Shown: positions 34,401 to 46,320, counted from the stretch's first letter. The stretch: DNA of 64,000 bases from Cladopsammia gracilis (GCA_022457155.1 JAJGOT010000355.1:97501-161500); one strand, 5' to 3'. The notes: generated from the letters alone by a model not told the origin. Made by a program: numbers and translations.

Positions 34401-37400
34401 CTTCAATCCCTGTCATCAAACATGATACACACGATATCACAGTCAGTAGGCTTTACAGAGATGGTGCGTACATAATGCTGCCAGTAAAGTTAACTTTACT
34501 TTTCTATCAGTTAATTTTGAAACTTTTATTCATACCACTTATAAGAACACTCAGATATAAGCTCCATGCCCCCCTCCCAGATGTAAGCCCCACCCCTAAC
34601 CCCACAGATATAAGCCCACCCAAAAACCATTACAAAGTTGCATAGGCCCAGAGGGCTTATAACCCGGAATTTTATGATACTTTCAGGGGTGTAGCTAAGA
34701 AAAAACTGAGCAGGCTCATTAACAAGTCCAGCTGGTTTTTCTGGCTTGTGCACCTTCAAAATCTCCCCAAGTCTTTGTTTTCTAGTGAAATTTCAGCAGC
34801 TGGTGATAAGTTCTCTTTCAGCTGGTGAAATTAGCCGGTAGCCAGCTCATAGCTACATGTATATCCCTGTGCTTTAAAAATACATGTACCATAACTGAGC
34901 ATTAGAGAAGTTTTCAGTCAAGTGCCCTTAAATCAAAACCAAAGTAATTACTCTGCCAATCACAACAGAGGCAGACAATCCAATGTAATAACCAATCACA
35001 ACTTGAAGTAAATACAAGTAGCTGCAGGCGGCAATAGTGAGAAAATGTGTGCGAGCAAGTCATGATTGGTTTAGGTTTTTCTTCTGATTGGTTGAGAAAG
35101 TGGCAAGGGATTTTTTAGCCAATCACAAAGCATAGCAATGCAAAACCAAAGCAATAATAAATATTTCTTGCTCAGCACTTAATTGAAAACTATTCTATTT
35201 GGGTGGTATATTCTCAGCATGCTTGTCATATTGAATTGTGTCAGAGGTGCCGACCTCTGGAGATTGAAAAGAGTGAGTTTTTCTGAGGGTGAAATTTTTC
35301 GCGCCGAGCATCTAGGGGGGTCCGGAAAGTTTTCTTTGGCTTTACCCTCTAAAGGTGCCATTTTCTGCATTCCTCAGACCTGAAAAGCATTTGTGAAGTA
35401 AAGATATGTATGATGAAAGATGGCATTTTCTTGGGATTTTGGGAAAATTTGGGTTCAAATCTTCAGGGAAATTTGGTGACCCATATGGGAGACCGGGAGA
35501 TTCGTTCCGTATCCGGGAAACTCCTGGATAATCTGGGAGAGTTGGCATAAGTGTTGTATTGTATATTTAGATTTTACTATTTGAAGCTGTTCAAATATAA
35601 TTAATTAATTAATTAATAAAATAATATAAATTTTATCTCCGTTAAGGTGAGAATTACAGTTTTCATGGCCAGCTGTAATGGCATGCAATGACATTAAATA
35701 ATTAATATGTTATCTCTGTTATCATGAAAATTCCAGTTTACATGCCCGGCCGTAATGACATGCAAGGGGACTGTGGCTTGGGTCATCTTACATTTAAGGG
35801 GTACAAGCAACAAGAAATCAATGGAGAGAACTTGCGCAAGGCATATGTTGATACTGGATTCCTTTCTCCCACTTATAACATAAATGAGGACTTTTTCAGG
35901 ACTGATGGTGAGTGATGATTGACATTGGTTTATGTAATACATGTATACTGAATTTTACTTTGGTCATAACCAGACACACAGCTGATGACATGGAGAATTT
36001 GTTGTCATTTGTTTTCTATTTCATCTAACACGGTGGACAGTTTTGAAAATGTGACAAGATTATTCCGGAAAGGGCAAGCAAAGGCATCCAAAAGTCTGAC
36101 GTAGAAAATGCTGAAATTGGAACAAAATCCTTGAGCAGTGACGTCATCATGATCACAGTCGAGTGTTGCAAGGCTAGTTTTTCTTCTCTGTTATTGTCTA
36201 CCGGTAAAATGAATAGATTTCATTTTGTTGTGCGTCAGTGTTCGGTTATAGTTCACATCTTCTACTTTACGCAGGCTTAATTTAGTGCAAAAGGAAAACT
36301 CGCACCATTTGTCAACGTTTTTATATATATGTACAATAACAGGGCTCAAAATAATTTCCAGATGGTGGCCGGTCATGTTGACTGGCTAAAGAAATTTTAG
36401 CTCGGTCACGTCTCATTTCTGACCGGTCAAAGTATTGCAAAAAAAGTTTCTGTATGGTTTCTTATATCATTTACAATCATTGCTAAAGCCCCCTCAATTC
36501 GAAGACCATTTATTTTTTTTATGGACAAACTAAAGTAACAATATATTCACTGTAGCCTCTCATCAGACTCCGTTTTGACATCAAACTCAAAATGCGGGGC
36601 ATGCAACTTATTAGAATAACAATCGAAACTCGCTGCAAAATTAAAATTAGGTTGTAATGTAAGGAAACTTATAGCAATACACAAACTGACAGTCTTTCTA
36701 AATCATGTAAGCTTGTACCAAACAGTTATGGGGCTGCAAGTGAGGAAACGTTGCCAGTTAACTGTGCTTCAGCTTTGCATGTAGAAAAAAGGAAACACCT
36801 ACTGCTTTATGTCTAATGATTATGTGATTGCCGATGCAAAGTTCTGGATCTCTTTGTTGTTGCAGACATTATGTAATATCCCATTTGAAGGTAACTCAGT
36901 TCACGGTAAAATTACGCCTAACCCAGATGCTGTTCTTTTTATTCTTGGACTGCAAAGTGTAGTAGCAGGGACTCTCAATCTGGGTATTCCAGATGTTTAA
37001 CATAGAATGGATGAAAAAAAAAAAATCGCAATTGAAAAGCTGTTACCGTATTTACTCGTGTATAAGTCGACCTTTTATTACCAAAATTCAGCCCAAAAAA
37101 ATCGCCCTCGACTTATACACGAGTCATACACAAATACCTGACCAAGCAATCCAAGAAATTAGCATAACAATAGCCTGAAGTACATTAGGAAAACCGAGTT
37201 TTCGAAACTAGTTCTAATTGTGCTCGAATTTCGTCAGTTTTCGGCGCATTCTTTGTCAACAAAAAAGTATGAAGAAATAAATGTTAAATGGTTTAAACTA
37301 AAACCTACTAGAGATGATTTCTATTGTGTCTTTTGATCTGTGGAGCAGCCATTTTTCTTAGAGCTTCGCTGCTGTTTACGGTGCTAAACTTTCGTTTTCA

Positions 37401-40400
37401 TCGAACGATTACTTTAGCTTAGTGACCTGGCAAACCAAAACCTGGTTACCAAGTTTACGACCATTTTAGCTGCATTTTGCAACCCTATTCTAGACTAAAC
37501 ACCGCCGTACTGCCCGCCGTACCAATTTTTACATGCCATTTGCCAGTAAACCTTGTCTGGACTAAATTCTTCACGCAACTGATCAGTTTCGCAGAAAATG
37601 ATACCCTATTCTAGACCAAAAACCTCTGATTACTGTATACCCTATCCCAGACTAAACTGCTTGAAAACCATAGCCTTCTCAGCGGCACATACCTATATAG
37701 CTCATATATGGGAGTACCCCCCTGGGGGTATAAGAATGTACGTGACCGGTCAACATGCCCAGCAATGGAAGGTTTTGTTCGGTCAAGTCACCATTCTGAC
37801 CAGACATTGTCTGTTGACCCGCTGGCCTGTATTTTGAGCCCTGAATAATAAACCAATGAGATGTATTTTATCGTTTCCTTTGAAAACCAATCAGAGAGAA
37901 GTCTGGCAAAGGCTTCCCCAGAGCTCTTAATTCTTGCCCTTAAATGGTGTGTAAAAGAGTAAAGCTCTGTTGTTGAGAATGCATGGCTTCACAGTTAAGG
38001 CTGTTAAATAACAGTTAAATATCCAATTTGGAAATTTGGTATCCCAGTCAACACTATTGTACATGTAAGTTGCTCTATGTTTTAAAATTTATGGGATTCA
38101 TTGGCTAATTCGTTTCTTGTTTCTCTCCCATTTTTAAAATTCACATTTTAAAGATATGTCAAGAACAAGACAGGTTAGTTTTAATTAATTACAGCCATAA
38201 CTAATTTTACTGTTTAGCCTTTTTAATGACACAGGATGTCAATCGAGTTTTGTACATGTAATGTGGTTGTTAATTGCAAGGCTGCGCATGAAACCCTAAA
38301 ATGCAACCATTCTACTTCTTTCGAATAAGCTTTATTTAATAATAACCTTTATTTAAGCAGGGAACACCATTCAGTAACCTGTTCTCCCAGGTGTCCCTGA
38401 CATCAATAAATAAATGAGTTTGATAGTGTGCCAGCAAATTAACCAAACAGGGCCTGCATATTCTAGCACTGATCTTAAAGTAAACTGCAATATAGTGTAC
38501 CAGATCTTCATTTGCTAAACAAAACTTTTTTCAAACCTTTATTCATTTCCTTTTTGAACTTTTAACCAAGGATCAGACATCATCTTACAGTATAAATGAA
38601 GTTGTTACAGGTTTAAATTAACTATGGATACATGCACTTGTTTATTTATAGGGTGAAATTTTGAGGGAGGGTGAGTTTGTGCCCCTTGCTCCTGGGTCCT
38701 TGAAATTTTGTCCTAAATGATGCACAACCACTTTCTTGTTCAAAATTAATTTGAGTCTTCCCTTAAAGCTATGATCTAAAAAACACACATCAAAAAGCCC
38801 CAGGGTTCATTAATGAGACCCCTTCTCACGACACGAGGTTAAATAATACCCCTTACCTGTTATCAATCTTTTTCAGTATCACATATAAAGGGTAAATTTT
38901 ATGGTTATTTTCTTTACAGTCAGCTCAAGCTCTTGCATTAGCCATGTTTCCTCCCCCATCACCAACTTCAGGCAAAGCACAGGTGGTTGACATTCATGTC
39001 ATGGACAAAGATTATGATGACATTGAGCCAAATCCACAGTAAGTTTTGTTGAACACAATAGTGGTATATTTTGCATCTGGGGACCTAATTTTGTGGCTGA
39101 GGTACCTGTGTGTTGGGATGACTGTGCTGAAAGCAGGCATAAAAAAATCTCAGTTCTTTTTGTCTATGGCTGGTCTCTTCTTTTGGCACCATCTTGGACT
39201 AGCCATGAACAGACTCTTGAAAATGCATCTCTCACCACTGATAAACTTTTGGATGCATTGTCAATAACAAGGTAGTTTGTAGCAGGTTTGTTATTTTGAG
39301 GATCTTTACATTTCCTGAGGAACTTTTTGTGAAGTCATCAAGTAGTTGAGTGCATTTATTTTGCTATTATGATTAAAAGCTTCCTATTCAATTTCATCCT
39401 GAATTGATTACTCCCTAGATGCTAGTAGTATTCAGTAAGCATACAGGACAAGCCATCTGGGTTCCTTTTCATTTCAGTTAAGGGCCCACCTTCACCCAAA
39501 ATGCTGTGCGCGCCATGATCTCTTTCTGTGCAGAATTTCGTGTAACACGAAATTCATGCTTGAATGCGTGCAACCAATCAGATCATGAATATGAACAATG
39601 GAGCATTTCAAAACAAAAATAAAACGACTGCAACGTCTTTTGGGTGAAGGTGGGCCTTTAAGTTACACATAGTATATTAGAGGTAAAGTTCTGAGAAGTG
39701 GCAAATTATCCTTTGAGCTTAAAGAGAATCTCGGCTAGAAAACATATTTGTTCTAGGTCATTAGTTTGTGTCATTGCTAAACTGGTTTACGGGTTTTGAA
39801 GGTGATTACAAACCTTTAACTCTTGAATACTGGGCATTTTGTTTCTGCATTTTTTGCTTTCAAATTTCCCGCGCGCCGCCATGTTTGTTTTCGCAAAGTT
39901 TGATGGGAAATTATGACGTCATGGCGTTGTCGTGAGCTTTCAATACGACGGTTTAAGTCAACATCACGTAAATTTATAAATATATATATGCTTTTAATGC
40001 ATTTTTGACTGAATATTGTACGGTTCTACCGCGAAATCTTCTTCTGTAAACTCCATGTTGACATCTTCGACAACGCAATGACGTCATAAATTACCATAAA
40101 GAAAACATGGCGGCCCGCAGGAAATTTAAACTGCATAAAGAACACTTCACATTCAGTAACCAGTTACGGAGATACCGACTTAAAACCCCAGCCTGAGTTA
40201 AATATAAGCATTATGAATACTTTGGATCCAAAACTGTTTTTCAACCGAGGTTCCCTTTAAGAGTCTTACTATTGAAAATGTCAATACTTGAAACAACTAA
40301 TATCATCATCGTTGTCATTGCTCCTTTTTGCGCCAAAATTAAGTGTCGCATAGGGTGCAAACTGCAAAAGATCTTGATTCTTTCCTGCTTTTAGCTAACT

Positions 40401-43400
40401 GTATCTCAGCCCAACTCTTTCAACCAAATTTTAATTCATTCCTTTCTTTTTGCGCCATTTTTCGCCACATGTCCTTCAGGCTCAGCCTCTTCTTCTTCTT
40501 CCAGGTAGTGTCCAACTCATTACAACTCTGCTGTCGTTTGACGGTTTCCTGCTTAACACATAGCCTATCCACTCCCATCTCGTTGCTCTTATCATGCTCG
40601 TTGCTGAAACCATCTCTGCCTTTCTATGAAGCTCTGCGTCACTTATGATCTTGGGCCAGAAAATCTTAAAGTGCACCTAACCCCCCAATTTTTTTTTTGG
40701 CTTAATCAACTCTATGTACGTTGGAAAGTTGAATAGTTAAATATTTCTTGTTTTTAACGTCGTGTTAGTGAGTTATAGAGATTTGAATTTACAAAATGCT
40801 AATTAGATGACGTAGATTCGGGAATTTGCCATTATTTCTACGTCAATTAACAATACGCAGTATATACAACTTAAGGAAAATCAATTTGAGAAATACCAAA
40901 TATAAACTGTGGATAGTCAATTGATTCGTAAAAAATATTACTTGGAGGTAAAAACAAGTAGTTGTATAATAAATGATTCCCGAATCTACGTCATCTAATT
41001 AACATTTTGTAAATTCAAATCTCTATAGCTCACTAACGCGACGTTAAAAACAAGAAATATTTAACTATTCAACTTTTCAACGTACATAGAGTTGATTAAG
41101 CAGAAAAAAAAATTGGGGTTAGGTGCACTTTAAATCGATCCTTCTCAAACATCTGTTATAGAATACATTAATTCTATCTCCATCCACATCCCACTCATCC
41201 ACATCCCGCTCATCCACATCCCACTCATCCACATCCCACTCATCCACATCCCGCCCATCCACATCCCGCTCATCCACATCCCACTCATCCACATCCCACT
41301 CATCCACATCCCGCCCATCCACATCCCGCTCATCCACATCCCACTCATCCACATCCCGCTCATCCACATCCCGCTCATCCACATCCCGCTCATCCACATC
41401 CCGCTCATCCACATCCCGCTCATCCACATCCCGCTCATCCACATCCCGCTCATCCACATCCCGCTCATCCACATCCCGCTCATCCACATCCCGCTCATCC
41501 ACATCCCACTCATCCACATCCCGCTCATCCACATCCCGCTCATCCACATCCCGCTCATCCACATCCCGCTCATCCACATCCCACTCATCCACATCCCGCT
41601 CATCCACATCCCGCTCATCCACATCCCGCTCATCCACATCCCGCTCATCCACATCCCGCTCATCCACATCCCACTCATCCACATCCCGCTCATCAACATC
41701 CCGCTCATCCACATCCCGCTCATCCACATCCCGCTCATCCACATCCCGCTCATCCACATCCCGCTCATCCACATCCTGCTTACTTTCCAGCACTGAGCTC
41801 CATACGTGAAGCCTCAGCTTGGTACATCTGGTGTACTGGTTAGATGCCCAAACCTAATATGCTTTCTAGAAAAGAACCTGGTGAAAGAAATTTTAGCAAT
41901 TTTTAACTGAAGTGGAAGCTCTGAATTTAGAATTAAAGGATTTCTGGGCTGGTGACATTCAAATGTAGTAAACAAGCTGGCTCTGTTAATATTTTCATCT
42001 TTGCAGACTTTGTCCCAAGCTGGATCAGTATGAGAGGGAATTTTTTGCAAGTGATATGTGGAAAAAACATTACGCTGAAGAAACTGGACCCTTGTTAGAT
42101 GAAGTTCGAAAGGCTCTTGGCTTGAATTACAATTTGAGTAAGTCAACTGCAAGCTTCATTTAGTACACTGCATTTCAAAAATTCTAAAAGAAATAACTTA
42201 AAAAATGGCGGGGGAAGGGACTGAAAGGACATGGCATCACAGTTTTTGGGTGTGGTTAGAATGCACCTTCCCCGGCTCTAAGATATATAAGGACTACACA
42301 CTCTACACATACTCTTTTCTTGCATTTTATGTTAGCAAGTTTCAATGTTATATTTTTTACTTATTTACACCAGACTGCTATGCTAAATCTCTCTATTGCT
42401 AATGAGGCTAATACACATTGCTATTATTTTTGCCCCCAGCCATCAATGGGTTGACTCACATAGCTGATTGCCTGCTGACCCATATATGCCACGGTTTTCC
42501 CATCCCGTCTACTGTAACAGAGGATTTAATGGAGCGTATCTCCAGCGAACTAGTATACACTTGGTACTCAACATACAGCTACCCTACTATCGAAAACTAC
42601 TCTAAAGTCGGCATCGGCTTTCTGATTGCTGAGATGTGGCAGGTAAGAGGTAAAAATAGGAACATGTATCCCACAAATCGGATTGACCAAGAGAAGGGAT
42701 GATAGCATGGCTTCGAAGAGTAATGTAATTTACCCAATAATTTGTTTCAGTTGATTAAAGGGAAGGAAAGGTGACAGATATACGCTAACATCTTACTATT
42801 TCTGTTATCTTAGGCAATGCAAGACGTCATAGAAGGAGAAAGATTTGAAAAGTTCTATCTTTACTCAGGGCACGACCACACAGGTATGGAGAAAAATATA
42901 AAGGTTACAATGCAGCTCAGAGATAAGCGAACTATGTGCACGTTTAAAGCCATTCAAACAACAATGAAATACCAACAGTAGGAAATCAATGATGTTGCTC
43001 ATACACACTAATGAACTTCCTGAATTCGCCACTCCAGAAACTGTGGGGAGACAGAGCACCAGCTTTTGGCACTAAGATTTCTGGGATCGTTTCGGTAACT
43101 AATATGAGCTATGATTGGTGAATGGTTGCCTTTGGAAACCATCAACCTATCGTAACTTAACGCCGGCTACCCAAACGATCCCAGAAAGCCTAGTGCCGAA
43201 AGCTGGTGCTTAGTTTCCCCATAGTTTCTGGAGAGGCGAATACACGTTGTTGGTGCGCGTCAGCAATGCGCGGACGCACGTACGCGCATTTATCCGACGC
43301 GTTATACGCGAACATTTCGGTTCGCTTATCTCTGATCTGTACTGCATGTTGCTTTCTCTTGGCTAAAGGACCACGGGCCCATTTCTCGAAAGTCCCGATA

Positions 43401-45839
43401 ACGTTTCGGATCCCGAAACTATTTTATGTGCGCAGTATATTAAGTTGACGAAACAAGTCGGGCTGGTTTGCGGACTAAAAACTACACTTCCATTCTATAG
43501 ATTCTGATTAAAAAATATATCTCCGGGCCCGAAAAATTGTCGGGAAGTTCGAGAAACGGGTCCCGGGTACTGATTTTTTTTTTCATTTAGAGAAGTAGTT
43601 TATTTTATTGTATTTCTCGTTGAAATACCAGCTTACAAAGAGATTCCGGTGCTTATTGTTCTATCAAACATAATCTACAGAAAGGAGCAGAGAAAGCGAT
43701 CATATAGAATCGGGAGGGAAAGAGGGGAATGAATTATCTATTTATACGCTTTGTTTGCCCCCCAAATTTTGCATGAACTATTGTTTGTAAATGCTCTTGG
43801 GAGGACTGCATATTCCCAAGAGCATTTCAAAACAATAGTTTATGCAAAATTTGGGGGGCAAACAAAGTGTATTATGGGCAATTCGAAAAAAGAGAATTCG
43901 AGTTCAAATCCCAAACGATCGCAACAAAAATGCTACAGTTCCAATGCCTCTAACACGCATGAGTCAGCTCCTTTAATACTGTAGTTTGGTCAGGCGATGC
44001 TTAACCATGATCACGAATTTTAGCTTACAATGAGGGCGTGCTCTTAACTGTTTGAAATACAAAAAAACGCTCCTTACCAAGAGACTATGATCATAGTTTC
44101 TTGTCGTTACGGAATGATGGATATTTCAGCTGTAACTTGGCAAGGCTTGACATTTTTGGTGATTGCGGGCTTTGCGCGATTTCCGAAATTTTAAAAGTAC
44201 TGACGCACAACATTATACGTCAAATGTTAAGTTCAACAGTATTGTCCAGCAGAACTGTATTCTGTATTCTTGTATTTCAAAGGTTTTCATGTAGAAATAT
44301 TACTATTACTAATATATATAGCTTGCGCTGACTATTTTTCATAAAGAATCATGAAAGTTCAAATATCCTGGCCCCCCGGCTTTTTGGGAAAATATTTCCT
44401 TGGCTCTCACTAATTTTTCGAACAAAGCCTGTTTGCCGACTGCCTGACGTTCATTCAGGGGAAATCTCTCTCAAGCGGTGACTCTTTGTGTCTGACAAAT
44501 GGGTGGTCATTTATAACGTATTTGCAGAAGATGTTTGCTAACGAGAGAAGATCAGATAAGAGTGAATCAGCATATGCAGACCATCATCATAAGTGGGGTT
44601 TGTCAGCTGACGCATTAAGAACTTTAACAACTTGAACGCGACCAGACCACATAAGCCTCGAAGAGAGGGACTGGTCTCATTTTGGTAAATGTAAATGTAA
44701 TTGTAAATGTAAGATCAGATAAGAGTGGAGCAGCACAGAACATCATCATTGTCCCCCTTGTCTATTCTTCTTTGGTCTCCTACGAGAGTGGACACTGAGA
44801 AATTCAAGTGTACAATGCCCCGTGTATTTAGCGGACACCAGCTTGATTCCCTAAAATGTATTCCCATATTTACTTTAAAACGAACCTGTATTCTGCGGAC
44901 CCCTTTATTAAGCGGACGCGGACACCAAACTAATTCATTTTGTTACACGAAACCTGTATTAAGTGGACACTTTTCAAGTGTTTTTTGAAAGCATCAGTTT
45001 TTATTAGATTATGGGATTACTGTTTACTAAAAGCGTCTCTTTTTCGTTAATTAAGTTATTCAACTCGATACGGCCTGTTGCATGAAATGTGTGTACAATA
45101 AACGTGAAAAATTAAGTATTATTGCTCAATTTTAGAGCCTGTATGAAGCTGACACCTAGGGCGCGTTTCTTTTGAACATATTCTGCCTATTCCAAAAACA
45201 GAATACCTCAAAATATTGCACGTATTCCTCTCGTAAAATATGGAAAGAAGTCGCTACTTTGACTATGTGTACCTGGAAAAATTTGGTGTGTGAGAATGTA
45301 AAAAACATAGTTTAGTTAGCGTATTCTGATTTCAGAATGACCAGAATATGTCCCAAAGAAACGCGCCCCCTAGCCTGCGAATACAGCCGCCTCTTATCGC
45401 TTCAGTCCGCTAGAGGCGTTTGTAGGCTAGCGGACACCCTGTATTAAGGAAGCACTAGCGAGGGTCCCGAGAGTTTTCGCTTAATACAGGTTTAATACAG
45501 GTTTCACTGTAGTTTTGTTTTCTTTCTGTAGTGATGCCATTCCTTCAAGCCTTCAACGCTAGCGATCGTAAGTGGAGTCCGTACGCTTCCATGGTGCAGC
45601 TGGAGCTACTGGAGGCCGTCAACTCCACAAACACGGACTATGCCGTCAGATTGCTCTACCAAGGACAGGAACGGCGCATTCCTTACTGCAAGAGCTCGCC
45701 ATGCACCATAGCTGAATTTGGCGAGTACGTCCGCACAATTACTCCTCAAGACCCTGCTACTGATTGTAAGGTGACCAAACCGGACATCATGGCTGGACCA
45801 CCCCCACCACTTGTAGGCAGAAATCGAGTGCTGTTCTAA
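31467..45839 (+). CDS. Histidine acid phosphatase (lysosomal/prostatic acid phosphatase-like)
   Basis: Nine exons: 31467-31636, 34321-34463, 35737-35907, 38154-38173, 38920-39038, 42007-42137, 42440-42642, 42814-42883 and 45532-45839. All have GT/AG borders, and the lengths sum to 1,335 nt: 444 residues plus TAA. The hydrophobic N terminus (VFLAFCCYFFCRAAVNV, residues 5-21) is a signal peptide or signal anchor. Catalytic motifs of the family are present: R57-H58-G59-D60-R61 (nucleophile His) with a second Arg cluster SRTRQSAQ (164-171), and H339-D340 in YSGHDHT (acid/base). The LTFKGYKQQ segment and the C-terminal ITPQDPATDC also fit acid phosphatases. Four N-glycosylation sequons (NDT, NYS, NAS, NST) suggest passage through the secretory route. 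No C-terminal membrane segment is seen. Likely hydrolyses phosphomonoesters in lysosome, Golgi or outside the cell. The related 2-phosphoxylose phosphatase branch is an alternative. Confidence 0.92.
32662..33006. repeat. Inverted-repeat element containing a hammerhead-like motif
   Basis: ACTGATCCTTATGGCAGAAA (continuing ACAGAAGCAGAAGCAAATAA) pairs with the right part TTATTTGCTTCTGCTTCTGC...TTTTTCTGCCGTAAGGATCA. It lies in intron 1 of the phosphatase gene. The flanking ACTGATCTAGGTCTGG recurs near 51345 beside another GCCGTAAGGATCAGT, so the family has further copies. Confidence 0.65.
32881..32939 (+). ncRNA. Hammerhead ribozyme-like motif with extended stem I
   Basis: Order: TTATAGT, GCTA bulge, GCCC, CTGAAGA core, A, GCTTTG-TTTTG-CAAAGC (stem II, 6 bp), GAAA, TATT, GGGC, ACTATAA. 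Stem I pairs GCCC/GGGC and TTATAGT/ACTATAA perfectly. Stem III would be the self-complementary ATAT, as expected for motifs that act as dimers. Concerns are one unpaired A before stem II and an AUU rather than GUC cleavage site. Confidence 0.45.
33159..33538. repeat. Inverted-repeat element at a TTAA site
   Basis: TTAA at 33159-33162 and 33535-33538. GGCCTGGGTCAAAGGCTCTT matches the inverse of the right end AACAGACTTTAAACCCAGGCC. Contains ACATGTCACGTG twice. Intron 1 of the phosphatase gene. Confidence 0.75.
34904..35197. repeat. CCAATCA-rich inverted-repeat element
   Basis: The ends AGAGAAGTTTTCAGTCAAGTGC and GCACTTAATTGAAAACTATTCT are inverted. Interior blocks AAACCAAAGTAATTACTC, GCAGACAATCCAATG, GCGAGCAAGTCATGATTGGT and TTCTGATTGGTTGAGAAAGT recur in the copy at 51127-51607. 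In phosphatase intron 2. Confidence 0.75.
37045..37125. repeat. Short hairpin repeat
   Basis: CTCGTGTATAAGTCGACC and TCGACTTATACACGAG are inverted around a loop of about 40 bases. Confidence 0.7.
37430..37735 (-). repeat. Fragment of the G-run (GGGTACTCC) family
   Basis: Right end GGGAGTACCCCCCTGGG, preceded by CGGCACATACCTATATAGCT and repeated 'ACCCTATTCTAGAC-AAA' words, as in the copies at 51990 and 58417. The left terminus was not found, so this copy is truncated, inside the 36340-37843 element. Confidence 0.6.
38154..38173 (+). other. 20-nt micro-exon of the phosphatase gene
   Basis: AAAG|ATATGTCAAGAACAAGACAG|GTTAGT. It is needed to keep frame between phase 1 (exon 3) and phase 0 (exon 5) and supplies DMSRTRQ, which contains the conserved RT..S Arg motif. 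Skipping it would shift the frame. Confidence 0.85.
39478..39661. repeat. Inverted-repeat element at a TTAA site
   Basis: TTAA at both edges. GGGCCCACCTTCACCCAAAA pairs with TTTTGGGTGAAGGTGGGCCT. Intron 5 of the phosphatase gene. Confidence 0.8.
39719..40260. repeat. Inverted-repeat element at a TTAA site, imperfect ends
   Basis: TTAA at both edges. AGAGAATCTCGGCT matches the inverse of AACCGAGGTTCCCT with mismatches. TTATGACGTCATGGCG and CGCAATGACGTCATAAATTA form an inner inverted pair, and 'GCCGCCATGTTTG' has an inverse 'ACATGGCGGCC'. Confidence 0.65.
40666..41133. repeat. Long-armed inverted-repeat element at a TTAA site
   Basis: TTAA at both edges. Arms of about 165 bases pair almost fully, beginning AGTGCACCTAACCCC / GGGGTTAGGTGCACT and running in to CGTAGATTCGGGAAT / ATTCCCGAATCTACG. 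Directly adjoins the 15-bp minisatellite. Phosphatase intron 5. Confidence 0.9.
41182..41781. repeat. 15-bp minisatellite, about 40 units
   Basis: Unit CCACATCCCGCTCAT with variants CCACTCAT and CCGCCCAT. Because 15 is a multiple of three, frames stay open for over 200 codons (DVDER or MWMSG repeats on the minus strand). It lies in phosphatase intron 5 with no promoter or splice evidence, so I do not call a gene. Confidence 0.95.
42911..43346. repeat. Outer inverted-repeat element (contains another)
   Basis: CAGCTCAGAGATAAGCGAAC pairs with GTTCGCTTATCTCTGATCTG. It encloses the element at 43023-43243. Intron 8 of the phosphatase gene. Confidence 0.55.
43023..43243. repeat. Inner long-armed inverted-repeat element
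   Basis: ATTCGCCACTCCAGAAACTG pairs with the right end CAGTTTCTGGAGAGGCGAAT-like sequence (actual right end ATAGTTTCTGGAGAGGCGAA). Arms of about 68 bases continue through CACCAGCTTTTGGCACTA and TCTGGGATCGTTT. Confidence 0.8.
43377..43566. repeat. Inverted-repeat element
   Basis: GGGCCCATTTCTCGAAAGTC pairs with AAGTTCGAGAAACGGGTCCC. Non-coding, phosphatase intron 8. Confidence 0.7.
43748..43871. repeat. 124-bp hairpin element
   Basis: GCTTTGTTTGCCCCCCAAAT pairs with ATTTGGGGGGCAAACAAAG, and the pairing continues through AAATGCTCTTGGGA / TCCCAAGAGCATTT. Arms of about 52 bases. Confidence 0.9.
44790..45512. repeat. Composite 'CCTGTATTAAGCGGACAC' repeat
   Basis: Words such as TTAAGCGGAC, AACCTGTATTAAGTGGACAC, ACCCTGTATTAAGG and AATACAGGTTT recur up to the last phosphatase exon. 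Similar in theme to 3811-5437 but different in sequence. Interrupted by 45156-45373. Confidence 0.55.
45156..45373. repeat. Nested inverted-repeat element
   Basis: AGGGCGCGTTTCTTTTGAAC pairs with GTCCCAAAGAAACGCGCCCC, and ATATTCTG / CAGAATAT continue the pairing. Confidence 0.75.
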
Positions 45840-46146
45840 GTTGAGACACGCCCAAACACGTGGTGACTAAGCAGTGATGCTTGGAACCTTCCGTGCACGC
45901 GTGAATTTGTAACTCAAATTCAGTGCAACAAGGATTTGACGAAAATTATTTTTACGGACCTACCTATTTCTAAAGACATTGATTTCAATTTGCCATGTTA
46001 GGTGAATGAAAATGTTTACAATGTAAAACAAAACAAAACAAAACAAGACTGACACACGGCAGTGAGCGAGCGAGACCCGCCACATTGTTTCAGTCGCTGT
46101 CATTAGGTAGAATTAGAGTAGTAATTTCGTAATAACGATTTTATAA

Positions 46147-46152
46147 AATAAA
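46147..46152 (+). terminator. Poly(A) signal of the phosphatase gene
   Basis: AATAAA lies 308 bases after the phosphatase stop codon; GT-rich TTGTTCTTTGGTGTTG follows at 46168-46183, as expected for a cleavage region. Confidence 0.6.
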
Positions 46153-46186
46153 TCAAACTGCACAATATTGTTCTTTGGTGTTGATT

Positions 46187-46320
46187 TTAAAGCCAAACCC
46201 GCGATATAAAGGGCGGCTGGACTGTCCAACTCATGCAAATGAGCAAAATCTATTGTTCTTACTCATTTGCATTAGATTCGGCTTGGGGCTTTGCCCTTTT
46301 ATACCGCAGGTTCGCCTTAA
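46187..46320. repeat. Short inverted-repeat element at a TTAA site
   Basis: TTAA at both edges. AGCCAAACCCGCGATATAAAG matches the inverse of CTTTTATACCGCAGGTTCGCC imperfectly. It begins about 35 bp after the phosphatase poly(A) signal. Confidence 0.55.

Larger units (their letters stand above)
36340..37843. repeat. 1.5-kb hAT-like inverted-repeat element
   Basis: The ends CAGGGCTCAAAATAATTTCC and GGCCTGTATTTTGAGCCCTG are inverted, with AATAA outside each end. CAGGG/CCCTG termini are typical of hAT elements. Sub-terminal GACCGGTCA and GTCAACATG motifs occur on both sides. The interior holds other repeats and no transposase. In phosphatase intron 3. Confidence 0.7.

Noticed and set aside
41119..41793. 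Open frames of over 200 codons on the minus strand (DVDER or MWMSG repeats)
   Set aside because: They arise only because the 15-bp minisatellite period is a multiple of three; there is no promoter, splice or domain evidence.
43880..43925. GAGTTCAAATCCC resembling a tRNA B box
   Set aside because: No A box or cloverleaf could be formed around it.
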